Part shown: positions 54,343 through 64,000 of the stretch, one piece after another
How the letters are laid out: every line of letters starts with the position of its first letter
How positions within the stretch are numbered: the first letter of the stretch is position 1
Notes under the pieces: model-generated
Told to the model about the DNA's origin: nothing
Database searches by the model: none
What the model saw: only the letters and a program-made list of their open reading frames with translations
NCBI RefSeq assembly: GCF_004359215.1
Contig: NC_090618.1
Span: 1,669,665-1,733,664 of the forward strand
Direction: 5' to 3'
Length of the DNA stretch: 64,000 nucleotides
Origin: Bremia lactucae
Lineage: Eukaryota > Oomycota > Peronosporomycetes > Peronosporales > Peronosporaceae
Made by a program: the position numbers and the translations under genes

Positions 54343-54895
54343 GTAGAGGAACCGACTGTAATAGCGCAATCACAGTCAGAAGATGTTGAGGGAATAAATC
54401 CCTACGTACTTGATAAGGAACCTCCTCAAATAGTTAATGCTGAAGTGACTAGACTTCAGTACCCAGAGTGATTGATCCCTCGGTAGCCTGTGCAAAAGGA
54501 GTCCAAGAAGAAACCGAGACATTAAATTTCTTGTTAATGACGGATCAAGAGTAGGCGCTTATACTCTTGATCGGTATGCGCCTCCGAAATCAACTTCGGA
54601 GATAACTCAATTACTAACCCTAGAATCTAAACGGTACTTGAGAGATTTGCATAGTAGCAGAATCAAGCAGATATGCGTACATGTCACAGAGGACGAATAC
54701 GTAACCGATATTCTGTCAGCGGTCATTTTTGCAGAGAACGAACGGTATCTCAGCACCTCATCGATGGACGAAAGTGTCCTCGATGTGAAAGACTCGGATC
54801 GAGAGAGATACCACTCAATCCTGGGAGTCACTTAAGACAAATCGTTTACACAAAGATTTGATCGAATTCAGGGATGTGTTCCCTGACGCAGTTTC

Positions 54896-55870
54896 ATGCG
54901 AGTTGCCTATGATCCATTAAACGCAGAAAGTTGCAAAATTGCTGGCGTTACAGACCACATGAAATGGTCTGTCTTGATTCGCAATCGCAAGGATTGGCGA
55001 TTGCATCAAGCTTTGCATGATACTCTACTCTCAAAGGAACGTCGCCAATCAGCTTTCCATAACCACTATACATTTTTCAACAAAAACGAAATATGTACTG
55101 TCATTTCGGCATAATTGTAGGAGTACTTATGTGAGTACACCGCTTGACCAAGGATCTTTTGAAGTCCCTTTACATCCAGCTGGTGATTGGCTTGATTTTT
55201 ACTGGATTAGGGCGTACATTGCGTTTGCCCATGAAGTGGTATTTCGCTTGTAGCGAATATACACTTTTTGAGAAATGCATCAACTTATTCTAACGCAAAA
55301 CTGTAAGAACCTTTCGGACGTGTGTACGATGCACTTCAACGTCCGACTTCTTGTTCATAGCTCGGTATTAACGAAGACGTCAATAAAATAACTCGGTGCG
55401 AAATTTTGCACCGATCTCAACAGATTGGTTACAGATCTGATGAATTTTGCAGGGGCATTAATAAGTCCCTGTGGCATGCTAGCCATTCCCATAGCAACCG
55501 CTTGGGGTGCTTACTGCTTTGACTGGGATATCCTGTTCGCCCATAAGGATCTGATAGAATCCATCCATCAGATCCATTGACGAAAAGATGGTACTCTTTG
55601 ACATGCCATGAATGAGATGAAAGCCGATATCACAAAAAGGCGTATTCATACCATGAATGAATACGTCTTTTTGTGATTTCGGCTTTTGAGCCGGTACCGC
55701 TGCAGCGTTCAATTAATTGAGCGCATGCACAACCCGCCACCCTCCGGTTTCTTCACGCGCACAGAAAGTCGGAGAGCTCTGTATGAAAGTTGACTCCCTT
55801 ACATGGCCTGCTGCTAAGCGATCGGCAACGAATTTGTCGACCGCTAATTCTTGTTGACGAGGCAATTACC
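54896..55870 (-). pseudogene. gypsy reverse transcriptase fragment (minus strand)
   Basis: The minus-strand stretch 55712-55479 reads MSKSTIFSSMDLMDGFYQIL and DIPVKAVSTPSG, which are RT palm blocks. 55870-55740 carries the RT start (VDKFVADRL-like, GGWRVVHALN). 55110-54896 corresponds to the RT-RNase H connection also present at 52370-52560. The region around 55250-55480 is decayed. It belongs to the minus-strand element whose 5' LTR is at 58412-58858. Confidence 0.82.
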
Positions 55871-56007
55871 GCTGCTTCATGACACAGTATTTTAAACCTG
55901 AAATCAGGTCGATTTCGTGTCGAGTGCCTTTATTCTTAGATATCTATACGGTACAGATTCAGGGAATATGTTCTTAATTCGATCAAATCCTTTTTAGAAA
56001 TATGTCT

Positions 56008-57135
56008 CTAAAGACTCAGGTTTGGACGTAAATGTTCCATCCGAGTCTTCTGATCGAGGACTCTATCGTCCATCGATGAGCTGCTGAGAATCCGTTCGCT
56101 TTCACAAATTAGTATTTCCAACCGAATATAGGTCACGTACTTGTTATCTGGGGCAAGTACGCAGATCTGCTTGACTTTGCCACTACGCTGATCACGCAAG
56201 AATCGGTTCGGTTCTAGCGTTGGCACTTGAGTTATCTCCGAAGTTTACTTCGGAGACGCTAGCAGATCAAGTGTATAAGCGCCTACACTTGATCTATTGT
56301 TTACTAGGACATTAAATGTTCCAGCTCCTCTTAAATACTTTTTTCGAAGGTGCCTGAGACCTGTGATCACAGGTTTTGAGGGACTTATTCCCGCTGAATT
56401 GTAGGGACCTATTTCATGAAATTTTATTTGGAAAGTATCTTTACAGGCTGCCGCTTGCTGTGGTTCCGAGACCACAGTGATATCCTCTGCGATCGACTCT
56501 TCAGTCAATCTAGGACTTTCGAACCGTCTCTTATAGACAAGCTTTTCTAATTTTCTTGGATGTTTCTTTTTTTTAGCAAACACCCTTGTTTCGTTCCACT
56601 CAACTTGTTGGAGTGGTCGAACTTCGACGCTGCTTATGCTTGTGCACAGCCGTCGGTATCTATTTAGCTCCACAGTGTGATGGATTTTTACACTGAGGTT
56701 TTGTGCAGTCGTGCAAACGACCGATTCACGAGTGAGGCCATCGCACCCACTCATAAAACATCCACACGATTGTGGACCGTCCAAGACGTTCATTAGATGA
56801 CACTTCGATGAACGAGAGACAGGCATCGTGAAGGCTTGATGCTGCCAGCTTATACATGGCTCGTACTTTCTGAGCTATGGTAATCCAAGGATGACATCAA
56901 ATATGTAACTCAAATCTAGCACGCTGAAATAATCATCGTACTGCTTACACTTTAACGTGTATTGGATACCAACTACGCGTTTCTTTACTATTACAAATGC
57001 GCCGGTTGCTTGGCGCTCTGTCATCCTCGTTAAACGTATATCGCGCTCGATAAGTTTGAGTCTGCGATCTTCAAGCGATTGGTGCCGTATAAAACTGTTT
57101 GACGCCCCACAATCGACAAGGAAATTTAGTGGCAA
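56008..57135 (-). pseudogene. gypsy protease and protease-RT linker (minus strand)
   Basis: 57135-56875 reads LNFLVDCGASNSFIRHQSL (active-site DCGAS) and FDVILGLP. 56826-56245 and 56226-56008 hold the linker toward RT (VKQICVLAPDNKYVTYI, SSSSMDDRVLD), matching 54638-54832 on the other strand. Stops and frame changes separate the pieces. Confidence 0.85.
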
Positions 57136-57259
57136 TTTATGTGTCTCACTGTAATTTCCAAGGTGATAAGGTCAATCTCATCATATGGAGCAGTTACACA
57201 CAATTAATGTGTGTGAGGAGCAACTTACGTTAAGAAACCTGCAAGTTATTTTGACGATG

Positions 57260-58330
57260 ATGGATCAGTAGGCGCTCCGGACCTGATTTCGCCACTGCAT
57301 CGAATCCGCGGCGTCCGCTGTTCGTAGCGAGAGGTCGATCGTTTCGCTCAGTATTTCTAGGCATTGGGCGTGGGGCACTACACTGACCCGTCTTTCAATA
57401 CGATTGCATTTCTTGCAATTATTTGTCACTTGAAGAGCGAGGATCCTTGCTGTCCACAAACGAGAGGTTCAATAGTTCTGGACCTCCGTTTTCTTGTCGT
57501 CTCGAAGACGATAAGCTATAGGGTGGAAGAAAGCCTGTTCAAGACTGAAGTCATATTGTTTCGCTACAGAGAATACTTGGTTTTGCGTCCCTAGCTTAAG
57601 CCGGAACAGGTGGGTCTTGACTGGACCGCCTGGAAGACCCTAGATGAACACATTTACCTGTGTTTGCTCATCAATAGAATGACTCACGATACAACTGACC
57701 AGGTATTGTCTATGTTAGGCGTAAGCGTGAAGATCACGCTTGCCCTGCTTTAGATCAAAAATCTCGGCTCAGGCCCTCAATTTGGCACGTTGCGGCTCAA
57801 AATGTTTGTCTGAGCCGGATTTGACAGATCTCATTCGACCCAAGGACAAATGAGTCGTGAAGCTTGAGCCCCAAGGCCCAAGACTCGGCACGTTCGGCTA
57901 AGTTGAACATGCCAATTTCACTTCTTCGCATCGGCATCGATGCGGCGACCTTCTACGACATCGTCAAGTTCGACGAACAATCTTAAAAGGTAGTCGCCTT
58001 CGACTGCCTTAAACTTATAGATTTTGAATCTGTAAGCTTTTGGGTCGACGCTGTAGCGTCAACCCGCAAGCAGCATCTAAAGCTTCTGTTTTAGCAAATC
58101 CAATTATTGAGCACCCTGTTCTCTCAACATCTCTGCGTGCTGAGAGCCTTGCTGGTGAAGCAAGGTTTCTTTTTCTCGGGCCACGTCGAGCTTGTGTTGA
58201 ATGAACTCGGCTATGGTCGCATGTCATTAATCTCTTCCTAGAGTGTACAGCATGGCGCCAACGGCCAGCCCGCCGACGACCGAACTGATACTTTTAATCG
58301 TTCTCCATTCAAGGCGACTCAAATGAGTGA
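57260..58330 (-). pseudogene. gypsy gag (minus strand, family B)
   Basis: Decayed gag runs from the N-terminus near 58330 (ERLKSISSVVGGLAVGAML-like) down to a knuckle remnant (CKKCNRIERR...C) near 57400. Homologous hairpins recur, for example 57723-57741 at the place of the 53051 and 23305 hairpins. Confidence 0.8.
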
Positions 58331-58411
58331 ACCTTTTTTTTCTTCATCCAACAGGGCTATGTTCGATGGAACGTGCGTAGGCCGTTAAACGTACTTCGAA
58401 GTGTGACCAGG

Positions 58412-58858
58412 TGTAATGGGGCACCCTTTGCAACAGTACTAGTCAACCTACACTGATTACAGTAAATGTAGGGTAGCTCGACTGCTTCACGTATACGATA
58501 TGAAGAGGAAGGTAATAAATAGCTAAGAAGTCTTGGCTACTAAAGGTAAATTCTAAGGTTTTTAATTAGAGAAATAGTAAAATTATTAATATATTAAGTT
58601 CTTTCATAACGATCTTATTTCTACCGTATTATTAGATACCTAAACAACAGTAGAATGTGCCTCTCTGCGCACGCCTAATAGTGTATTGTAACGATTGGCG
58701 GGGTTGAAGTGAAGTTAACTCAACCAATCAATAAAACTGATGTCTAATTGCATCAATATTACCAATTTTTTAATATTGGAACTAATGAAGATAATGAATT
58801 TGTACTTCTTAATCCTATTGTAGGAAAACATATTAATGTAGCGGGACACCGCATTACA
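58412..58858 (-). repeat. LTR, gypsy family B (5' LTR of the minus-strand element)
   Basis: 447 bp with tgtaatgggg and gcattaca ends on the + strand. Collinear with 27939-28413 and the reverse of 62477-62946. Confidence 0.87.
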
Positions 58859-58994
58859 AGCATGATTTATCTTACGCTAGATCGTCACTAAACTCTCTCA
58901 CTGTCCACATTTGCTTAGGCATTTCCATGATTATGAGCCATAAGTCGATATTTAATAAAAGAAGCACCGGGTATTGTTGAGCTGAGAGGTGGCG

Positions 58995-60842
58995 TCAATG
59001 TAGCGTTTCGTCAATGAAGCAATGCTGGTCAGTAGATTGTGTAACGGGACCCTTACACGACAACCCGATAGTAGCAAATTTCAACGCGGAAAAGATAGCT
59101 GACTTTCCCATACGGCTCAACAAGTCATCTATCCGCGGGATTGGCGTTTGTGCTGGTATGGTCGCCGTGTTCAGCTTATTGTTAGCGTAAACCACGCACC
59201 ATCCTCCAGTGGTTTTTCGCACACAAAAGGTCGGTCTGCAGTGAGGTGACTTGCTTTCACGTACATCTCCCGCCCTAGCTCGCTTGTCGAAGAACTCATC
59301 GATATAAACGACTTGTTCTTTCGGCAACAGCCATTGCCTGGTCACACAATACCAACCACCAGTTCCCGAAGGTTTTACTTATTGTCGTTGCCGGGCCAGG
59401 CTCCGAATCAATTTCGTGCCCGATGTTCTTATCCGCCGGTAGGCGGATCGTCATTTCTTTTGGGAATACATCGTGATATTTCCGCAGAACCTCAAAGAAT
59501 AGACTATCTCTCAAGGCATCCCAGCCTTGAGCAGCGAGCTGTTCCTCCTTTTCTAGGACGCTCTCGTCCATCGTGTACGACGAGCAACAGTTCACCAAAT
59601 TCTCTTCTGGAACTGGTGTGACTATTTCGTGAATTCTCCCTTCCTTTAATTCGGCGAAAAAAAGATCCCAAGACATCTCCGGGAGATTTGCTATCTCCTC
59701 GGCAAATTAAAAGACTTGCCGGAGCACTTCAACTTTGGATGCCTCCGCAACTTTGTCTTTGACGGCCTCGAATACCTCGTTCAAATGCCCGATTCTCTCA
59801 CCGATTTAATCCAGATGTCGCTCGTTTCGACGTGCATTTGATCGTCCTTGTTTGTCGGGTTCTCGTTTTTCGAGTCACCACGACATTTGGCTGGGAAGTG
59901 TGTAGTTGTTCTCTTTGCTTAACGCACCCTTCTAACCGCACCAGGCTCTAGGCTCTGTGCCGGTCCTTGCGACGCTTGACTTCCTGTCAGCTCGCTATGT
60001 ACTGCACAGGCGCTAAGCCCTGTACAGGACTATCGGACTTATGTCTACTTGCCATCGTCCTTCTCGCTTCACCAGTCTCTTCAAGCTCGGTAGGACTTGG
60101 CGACGTTTGACATCCCGTCAACGCACCCTCAACTGTGCTCGACACGACATCAGTTGCATATGCCTCACGCAGGAGCACATCTTTCCGGTGTCCTGCGTAG
60201 AGTTCGCAACTGTGTGTGTACGCCAGTCTATCCATGGTTGTGTTTTGCCAACCATGGCCTGCCTAGGATGAGGTCATACGGACTCTCCATACCTAGCACT
60301 GTGAACTTCTCTTAACAAGAGAAATCACTAAATTTGAAGGCGAGTTCTACCTGAACTCCCTCACACTTAACGAGCGCGCCGTTCGCTAAACGAACGGTCG
60401 CCTCTTCTCGCTTGCCATCCTGGCAAAGCGACTCAAACATTGCCGATCTCATTCTTAGAGCCGCGAGTTTTAATTTTTTTGTGATGCACCCGAATCCACT
60501 AGGAGGGTCATCACCTTGTCATAGCCTCTTTCTTTGGCGCTATAGACCAGCAGGATTGAGGTCCGAAATTTCGAGACCTCAGGGACTATGCCACCCATTT
60601 GTTCCACAACTCTGAACTTCGGGTACCTTCAGAGTCCGTGTCAGTAGGGCATCCCGCCCTTACTGCGCTGCTACATTTTCTGAACCTTCAGCGGTCGATG
60701 CAAAATTGACGCGTCTTGCACGCTGGTTCTTGCCATCACGCTTCGGATAGGGGGTCCTCTTGCTTGGCGTTTTAGCACCAGCTGGGATTCTGGCATAGCA
60801 GCGAGCCGTCACATGGCTGCGCTAGACCTCCGCTTGAGTGCG
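58995..60842 (-). pseudogene. third gypsy gag-protease-RT fragment (minus strand)
   Basis: From 60842 down: half a zinc knuckle with HVTARCYARIPAGAKTPSKR, a protease C-terminus (GMESPYDLILGRPWLAKHN near 60275), linker (SSYTMDESVLEKEEQLAAQG, DVFPKEMTIRLPADKNIGHE) and the RT start (ESKSPHCRPTFCVRKTTGGW, NTATIPAQTPIPRIDDLLS). It differs in sequence from family B. The RT is truncated at 58995, with about 140 bp of unassigned sequence before the LTR at 58858. Confidence 0.85.
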
Positions 60843-60845
60843 GTG

Positions 60846-61258
60846 CAGAAAGTGACCCACCCTTGTGTATGAGATGCACATTGATGAATTCACATTGAAA
60901 GGGATGACGGCTAGCGTCATCCGTAATCCGAAATATTCAGAATGATACGTTTGCAATGTAAGGGTGCACCTCTACAGATGTGGAATCTATTGATTGGTTA
61001 AATTCTTATTTTTTTTTAATTATATTAAATATAAATTAGTTTTAAACAACTTCATAGATAACAAGTGCGCACGTGAAGCCAGGTAACCGCTTCCGTGACG
61101 AGATTTCTCCTACGGTACCTAGTTCGTTAAGTGAACTCGCTCAGAAGCCCATCCACTGCCTCGCTGCACGTGAGAGAAGATGGTCAAACCGCTTCCTTAC
61201 AATGTTTGAAGGTGTGTGCTTAAGTAGAGCGTGGCTGTTATAGTAGCGCCCGCCTACA
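60846..61258 (+). repeat. LTR, gypsy family A, 5'-truncated
   Basis: From gtgacccacccttgtgtatg to cgcctaca it matches the 3' three-quarters of 22349-22905. It is followed by cttggcagcactagtaaacc, the family A leader also seen at 22906. Confidence 0.85.
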
Positions 61259-62100
61259 CTTGGCAGCACTAGTAAACCTCCCCACGACCCGTCTCTCTGA
61301 GCGTGTCAGTGAAGATGAGCCCCAATTTCGATTGAACTCATTTCCCGCACCTCTCCACCGGCGCAAGAACTTGGCGAGCAAGCCCTGGCCAGGCTCATAG
61401 GCAGTCCTCCTGAGCAACATGTTGCTGAGTTGGAGAACATTGAGTTAATTCTGCTCGGATAGTGAAGGACATTACAAATACTCAGGATAAGTTTAGGTGA
61501 GAGCAAGCTCTGATCGAGGCTCCTAACAGGACACTTAAGATGCTTTCCGCTCGGCTGTATCAGCCGAGGGCTATTCTGATGGACCCGCCCAAGCTCAATA
61601 GATTATACAATGGCTGGTAGCCGTGGAGCAATGCGGCGTGGCGGACCTCATCGAAGGTGACACCTGGATGGTGTAGTACGCCAATTCGCGCATTAGCGTG
61701 GTAAGGCGTCAAAGTGGGCTTACTTGGCGCTTATGGCGGGCGGTTAGGCGTTGTCTAGCTGGGCGATCTTTAAGTCAAAGATTCGCGCGACGTATCAGCC
61801 TCCGAGTGACGAAGTATTGCTTCAGGCGCGCTTCTTTTGAACGCGACAGGGGAAGCGATTTTTGCAAGAATATGTGCGGAGACGCGCTCGCTGTCGACGT
61901 AAATTGGTGTGGATCCGATACCGGGACAAATATTGGTGCCCAGGGTTATGAATAGAATGCAACACGGTCCATCACGACAGGAACTTTTTAGAAAGGTGCC
62001 GTCGAGGATGAAAGAAGCAATCCAAATTGCCTTAGTTAGGAGCAATTCATCAGCAGTGCCTCGGCGGCAGCCGTCCGCCCATAGAAGTATTTCACATAAA
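61259..62100 (+). other. degenerate gypsy family A leader and gag-like sequence
   Basis: 61259-61320 matches the leader after the LTR at 22905. Further on, short readable pieces (MDPPKLNRLYNGW near 61577, MVRRQSGLTWRLWRAVRRCL at 61698) suggest a decayed gag, but no firm motif is present. Confidence 0.45.
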
Positions 62101-62177
62101 GTAATAGACTTTCCCGTTAAGTACACCATGTGTACTTAATGGATTTGTGTAACATAATGCAACTTTAGCCCTTTACA
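62101..62177 (-). repeat. LTR family A end fragment
   Basis: It reads gactttcccgttaagtacac to agccctttaca, the reverse complement of the first about 77 bp of LTR family A. Confidence 0.75.
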
Positions 62178-62476
62178 CATGTAGCTCATTTTGTGTTTTA
62201 ACAAAATTTGTTAAGAGCGTGAAGACATTTATTGACTTGTTTGCGCATGTATCATGTACCGCATATAGTCGCACCCACCCTTACATCTTATAGCAACGGC
62301 TAGGTAATCAGGGCATCGATTGGCACAAGGGGAGTACAGCTTCGCATGTTGTCGAATGGGAAGGAATACCCCTGATTGGTTTCCACGCAGGTACGCAAAA
62401 AGGAATGTAGCTAAGGATCACGGCTGCCCGATGCTAGTCTTTGTTTTCTTTTTTTAACAGCTTCTTACAGACAGTT
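62178..62476. other. stretch with no recognised feature
   Basis: About 300 bp between two LTR pieces. Nothing was identified. Confidence 0.4.
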
Positions 62477-62946
62477 TGTAACGGGGTGTCCTGTCACAAA
62501 AGTATTTTTTCCTATAAGAGGAATGATTAATAATATATTCTAAGAAAGGAAAGAAGCATAGAAGTTTAAATTATTATCTATATTAATTATTTGACTAAAT
62601 ATTTCCAATATTACCGAATCTGGCAATATTGGTGCAATAAGACATTACTTCTAATGATTGGTTCATTTAAGTTTTAATCAAACCCGCCAATCGTTATAAG
62701 ACACGATTGTTCGGTGCGCAAGGAGGCGCCATATTTAGTTTGTAATTCATGTAAAAGTTTAGTAGTCGATAGAAGGTCGTAGCATAGGAAATTAGACCTT
62801 TAAGCTAAAGACCCTTAGCTTCATATGAACCCTTCTCTGTACCTTTGTGTACGCAAAGTATCGAGGCACCTCACGTACGCTGTTATCAATGAAAGGTTAA
62901 CTAAAACTTAGAACTTATCAGTACTAGTGAAAGGTACCCCATTACA
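62477..62946 (+). repeat. LTR, gypsy family B (5' LTR of a plus-strand element)
   Basis: 470 bp, tgtaacggggtgtcctgtca to ccccattaca, followed by a primer-binding-like cctggtagcgctttgttg and then gag. Confidence 0.88.
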
Positions 62947-63032
62947 CCTGGTAGCGCTTTGTTGTCTTTTAAAGGAGTTTTCTAGCCCTTAACGAAGGCT
63001 ATCGTGCAACGCGTGAAAGGCTTACTCGGTTG

Positions 63033-64000
63033 AGTGACCTAGAATAGAGAGCGATCAAATGAATGAGTTGGGTCATAAGTGAGCCGGCCGTTCGCGCCAT
63101 GCTGAGCACTTTGGGAAGGGATGAACAACATGCGGTCATTGCCGAGTTTATACAATACGGACTCGACGCGGCCCGAGAGAAAGTAGCCTTGCTTCACTAG
63201 CAAGGCTCTCAACACGCGGAGGTATTGAGAGGACAGGGTGCTCAACAATTGGAAATGTTGAGACAGCAGCATGTAAATGCTGTTAATGGGCCGACGCTTC
63301 CGCGTCGACTCGAAATCTTAAAGATCGAAATTTACAAGCTTAAGGTAGCCGAAGGCGACTCCGATATGAGATACTTCGTCGAATTATATAACGCCATCGA
63401 AGTACGCCGAATCAGTGATGATGCGACGAAAGTTAAATTTGGCGTGTCCAACAAGCCGGACGTGCCAAATCTTGGGCCTTGGGGCAAGCTTACGACTCGT
63501 CAGTTTTTGGGTTGTTTTTGAGGTCTTCAGACCCGGCTCAATTAAATATTTGGGTCGCCACGTGCCGAATTCAGGGCTCGAGCTGAGCTTCAGGGTTCGA
63601 AGCAGGGCAAGAGTGATCTACACGCTTATGCCCAACATACAAGATACCTGGCCAGTTGTATCGTTAGTCATTTAATTGATGAAGAAACACAGTTAATTAT
63701 GTTTTTAAGGTTTTGCAGACGGTCCTATTAAGACCCACCTGTTCCGGCTTAAGCTAGAGACGCAAAACAAAGCGATCTCTGTAGCGGAACAATATGACTG
63801 CAGTCGAAATCAGGCTTTCGTCCACCCTATAGCTTATCATTCACCGAGACGACAAGTAAACGGAGGTCCAGTACCTATGGATCTCTCGTATATAGAGAAC
63901 GAGAAACCTCGCTCTTCAAGATACAAACGATTTAAAAAATGTAGTTGTTGTCAGAAGACGGGCCGCTACGCCTATGAATGTAGTGCCTCACTGCCGGTGC
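63033..64000 (+). pseudogene. gypsy gag (family B), decayed, runs off the window
   Basis: It has the same gag as at 52588 and 22930: the N-terminus (AVRAMLSTLGRDEQHAVIAE), QHVNAVNGPTLPRRLEILKI, ...LRFQGLKQGKSDLHAYAQ-like and MDLSYIENEKPRSSRYKRFK, then a damaged CCHC knuckle (CSCCQKTGRYAYEC) near the window end. Several in-frame stops (63049, about 63197) and frameshifts are present. Hairpins include 63181-63205, 63212-63237, 63271-63283 and 63293-63308. Confidence 0.85.

Larger units (their letters stand above)
52588..54895 (+). pseudogene. gypsy gag-protease region (family B type), broken
   Basis: Pieces in order: gag (PETLKIDVSKYIGVEEDSLL, WFVELDDAIRARHI), an inverted duplication (52724-53030), gag core (AFIAWLKQTFEPPRAEFRTR, KLKQGKRDVHAYGQHIRLL, THLSRLKLATLEEPISVAEQ), DLSYVEHGKP, a CCHC knuckle (CNRCQKLGHYAHEC), then protease (LRALVDCGASNNFI with its DCGAS active site, FDVILGLPWL) and the protease-RT linker (54638-54832). 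Frames change at about 53300, 54340 and later. The RT is not continuous on this strand; minus-strand RT follows. Confidence 0.9.

Overview
The window comes from an oomycete nuclear genome, most likely a Peronosporales plant pathogen (Phytophthora or downy mildew). The evidence is several Crinkler (CRN) effector relics with LFLAK-type (here LFLAR/LYLAR) and HVLVVLP motifs, oomycete-style copia and gypsy retroelements, very short introns (49-76 nt) and tightly packed housekeeping genes. Three runs of exactly 100 N (9056, 19407, 41137) are scaffold gaps, so order and copy number beside them are uncertain.

Left repeat-rich part (1-28.4 kb). A CRN gene on the + strand is split by a copia element (246-5115) with 5-bp target duplications. 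It is followed by a spliced RPP21/RPR2-like RNase P subunit gene (6179-7040). The same CRN-RPP21 block recurs inverted at 8.8-14.1 kb, with another CRN copy lodged inside the second RPP21 copy, and a fourth truncated CRN N-terminus lies at 7.5-7.9 kb. A decayed L1/Tx1-like LINE occupies 14.1-19.4 kb (minus). A broken DNA polymerase alpha C-terminal fragment (21.4-22.0 kb) is partly repeated at 41 kb. At 22.3-28.4 kb an LTR, a minus-strand gypsy gag and a second copia element (23812-27715) are nested; the copia sits inside the gypsy gag with a 5-bp duplication.

Central gene island (28.7-48.1 kb). Ten intact-looking genes: SMUBP-2-like helicase (+), UBE2K-like E2 (-), 3-isopropylmalate dehydrogenase (-), a TFIIS-N/LW-domain protein (+), an NRAMP transporter (-), SUA5/YrdC (+), a FAF2/UBXD8-like UBX protein (-), a REXO-type exonuclease (-), ATG13 (+) and cystathionine gamma-lyase (-). 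Several pairs are divergent with 90-170 bp between start codons. A solo LTR, a copia LTR piece and a duplicated segment interrupt the island at 39.7-41.2 kb.

Right repeat-rich part (48.3-64 kb). This is a scrambled nest of gypsy elements in both orientations (gag, protease, RT, RNase H, integrase and several LTR families), all decayed.

The most unusual signal is that the gypsy coding sequences, on either strand, are packed with short perfect hairpins (6-13 bp stems, small loops). Some stems lie at homologous positions in different gag copies and differ by paired changes that keep the stem intact. No feature class explains this.
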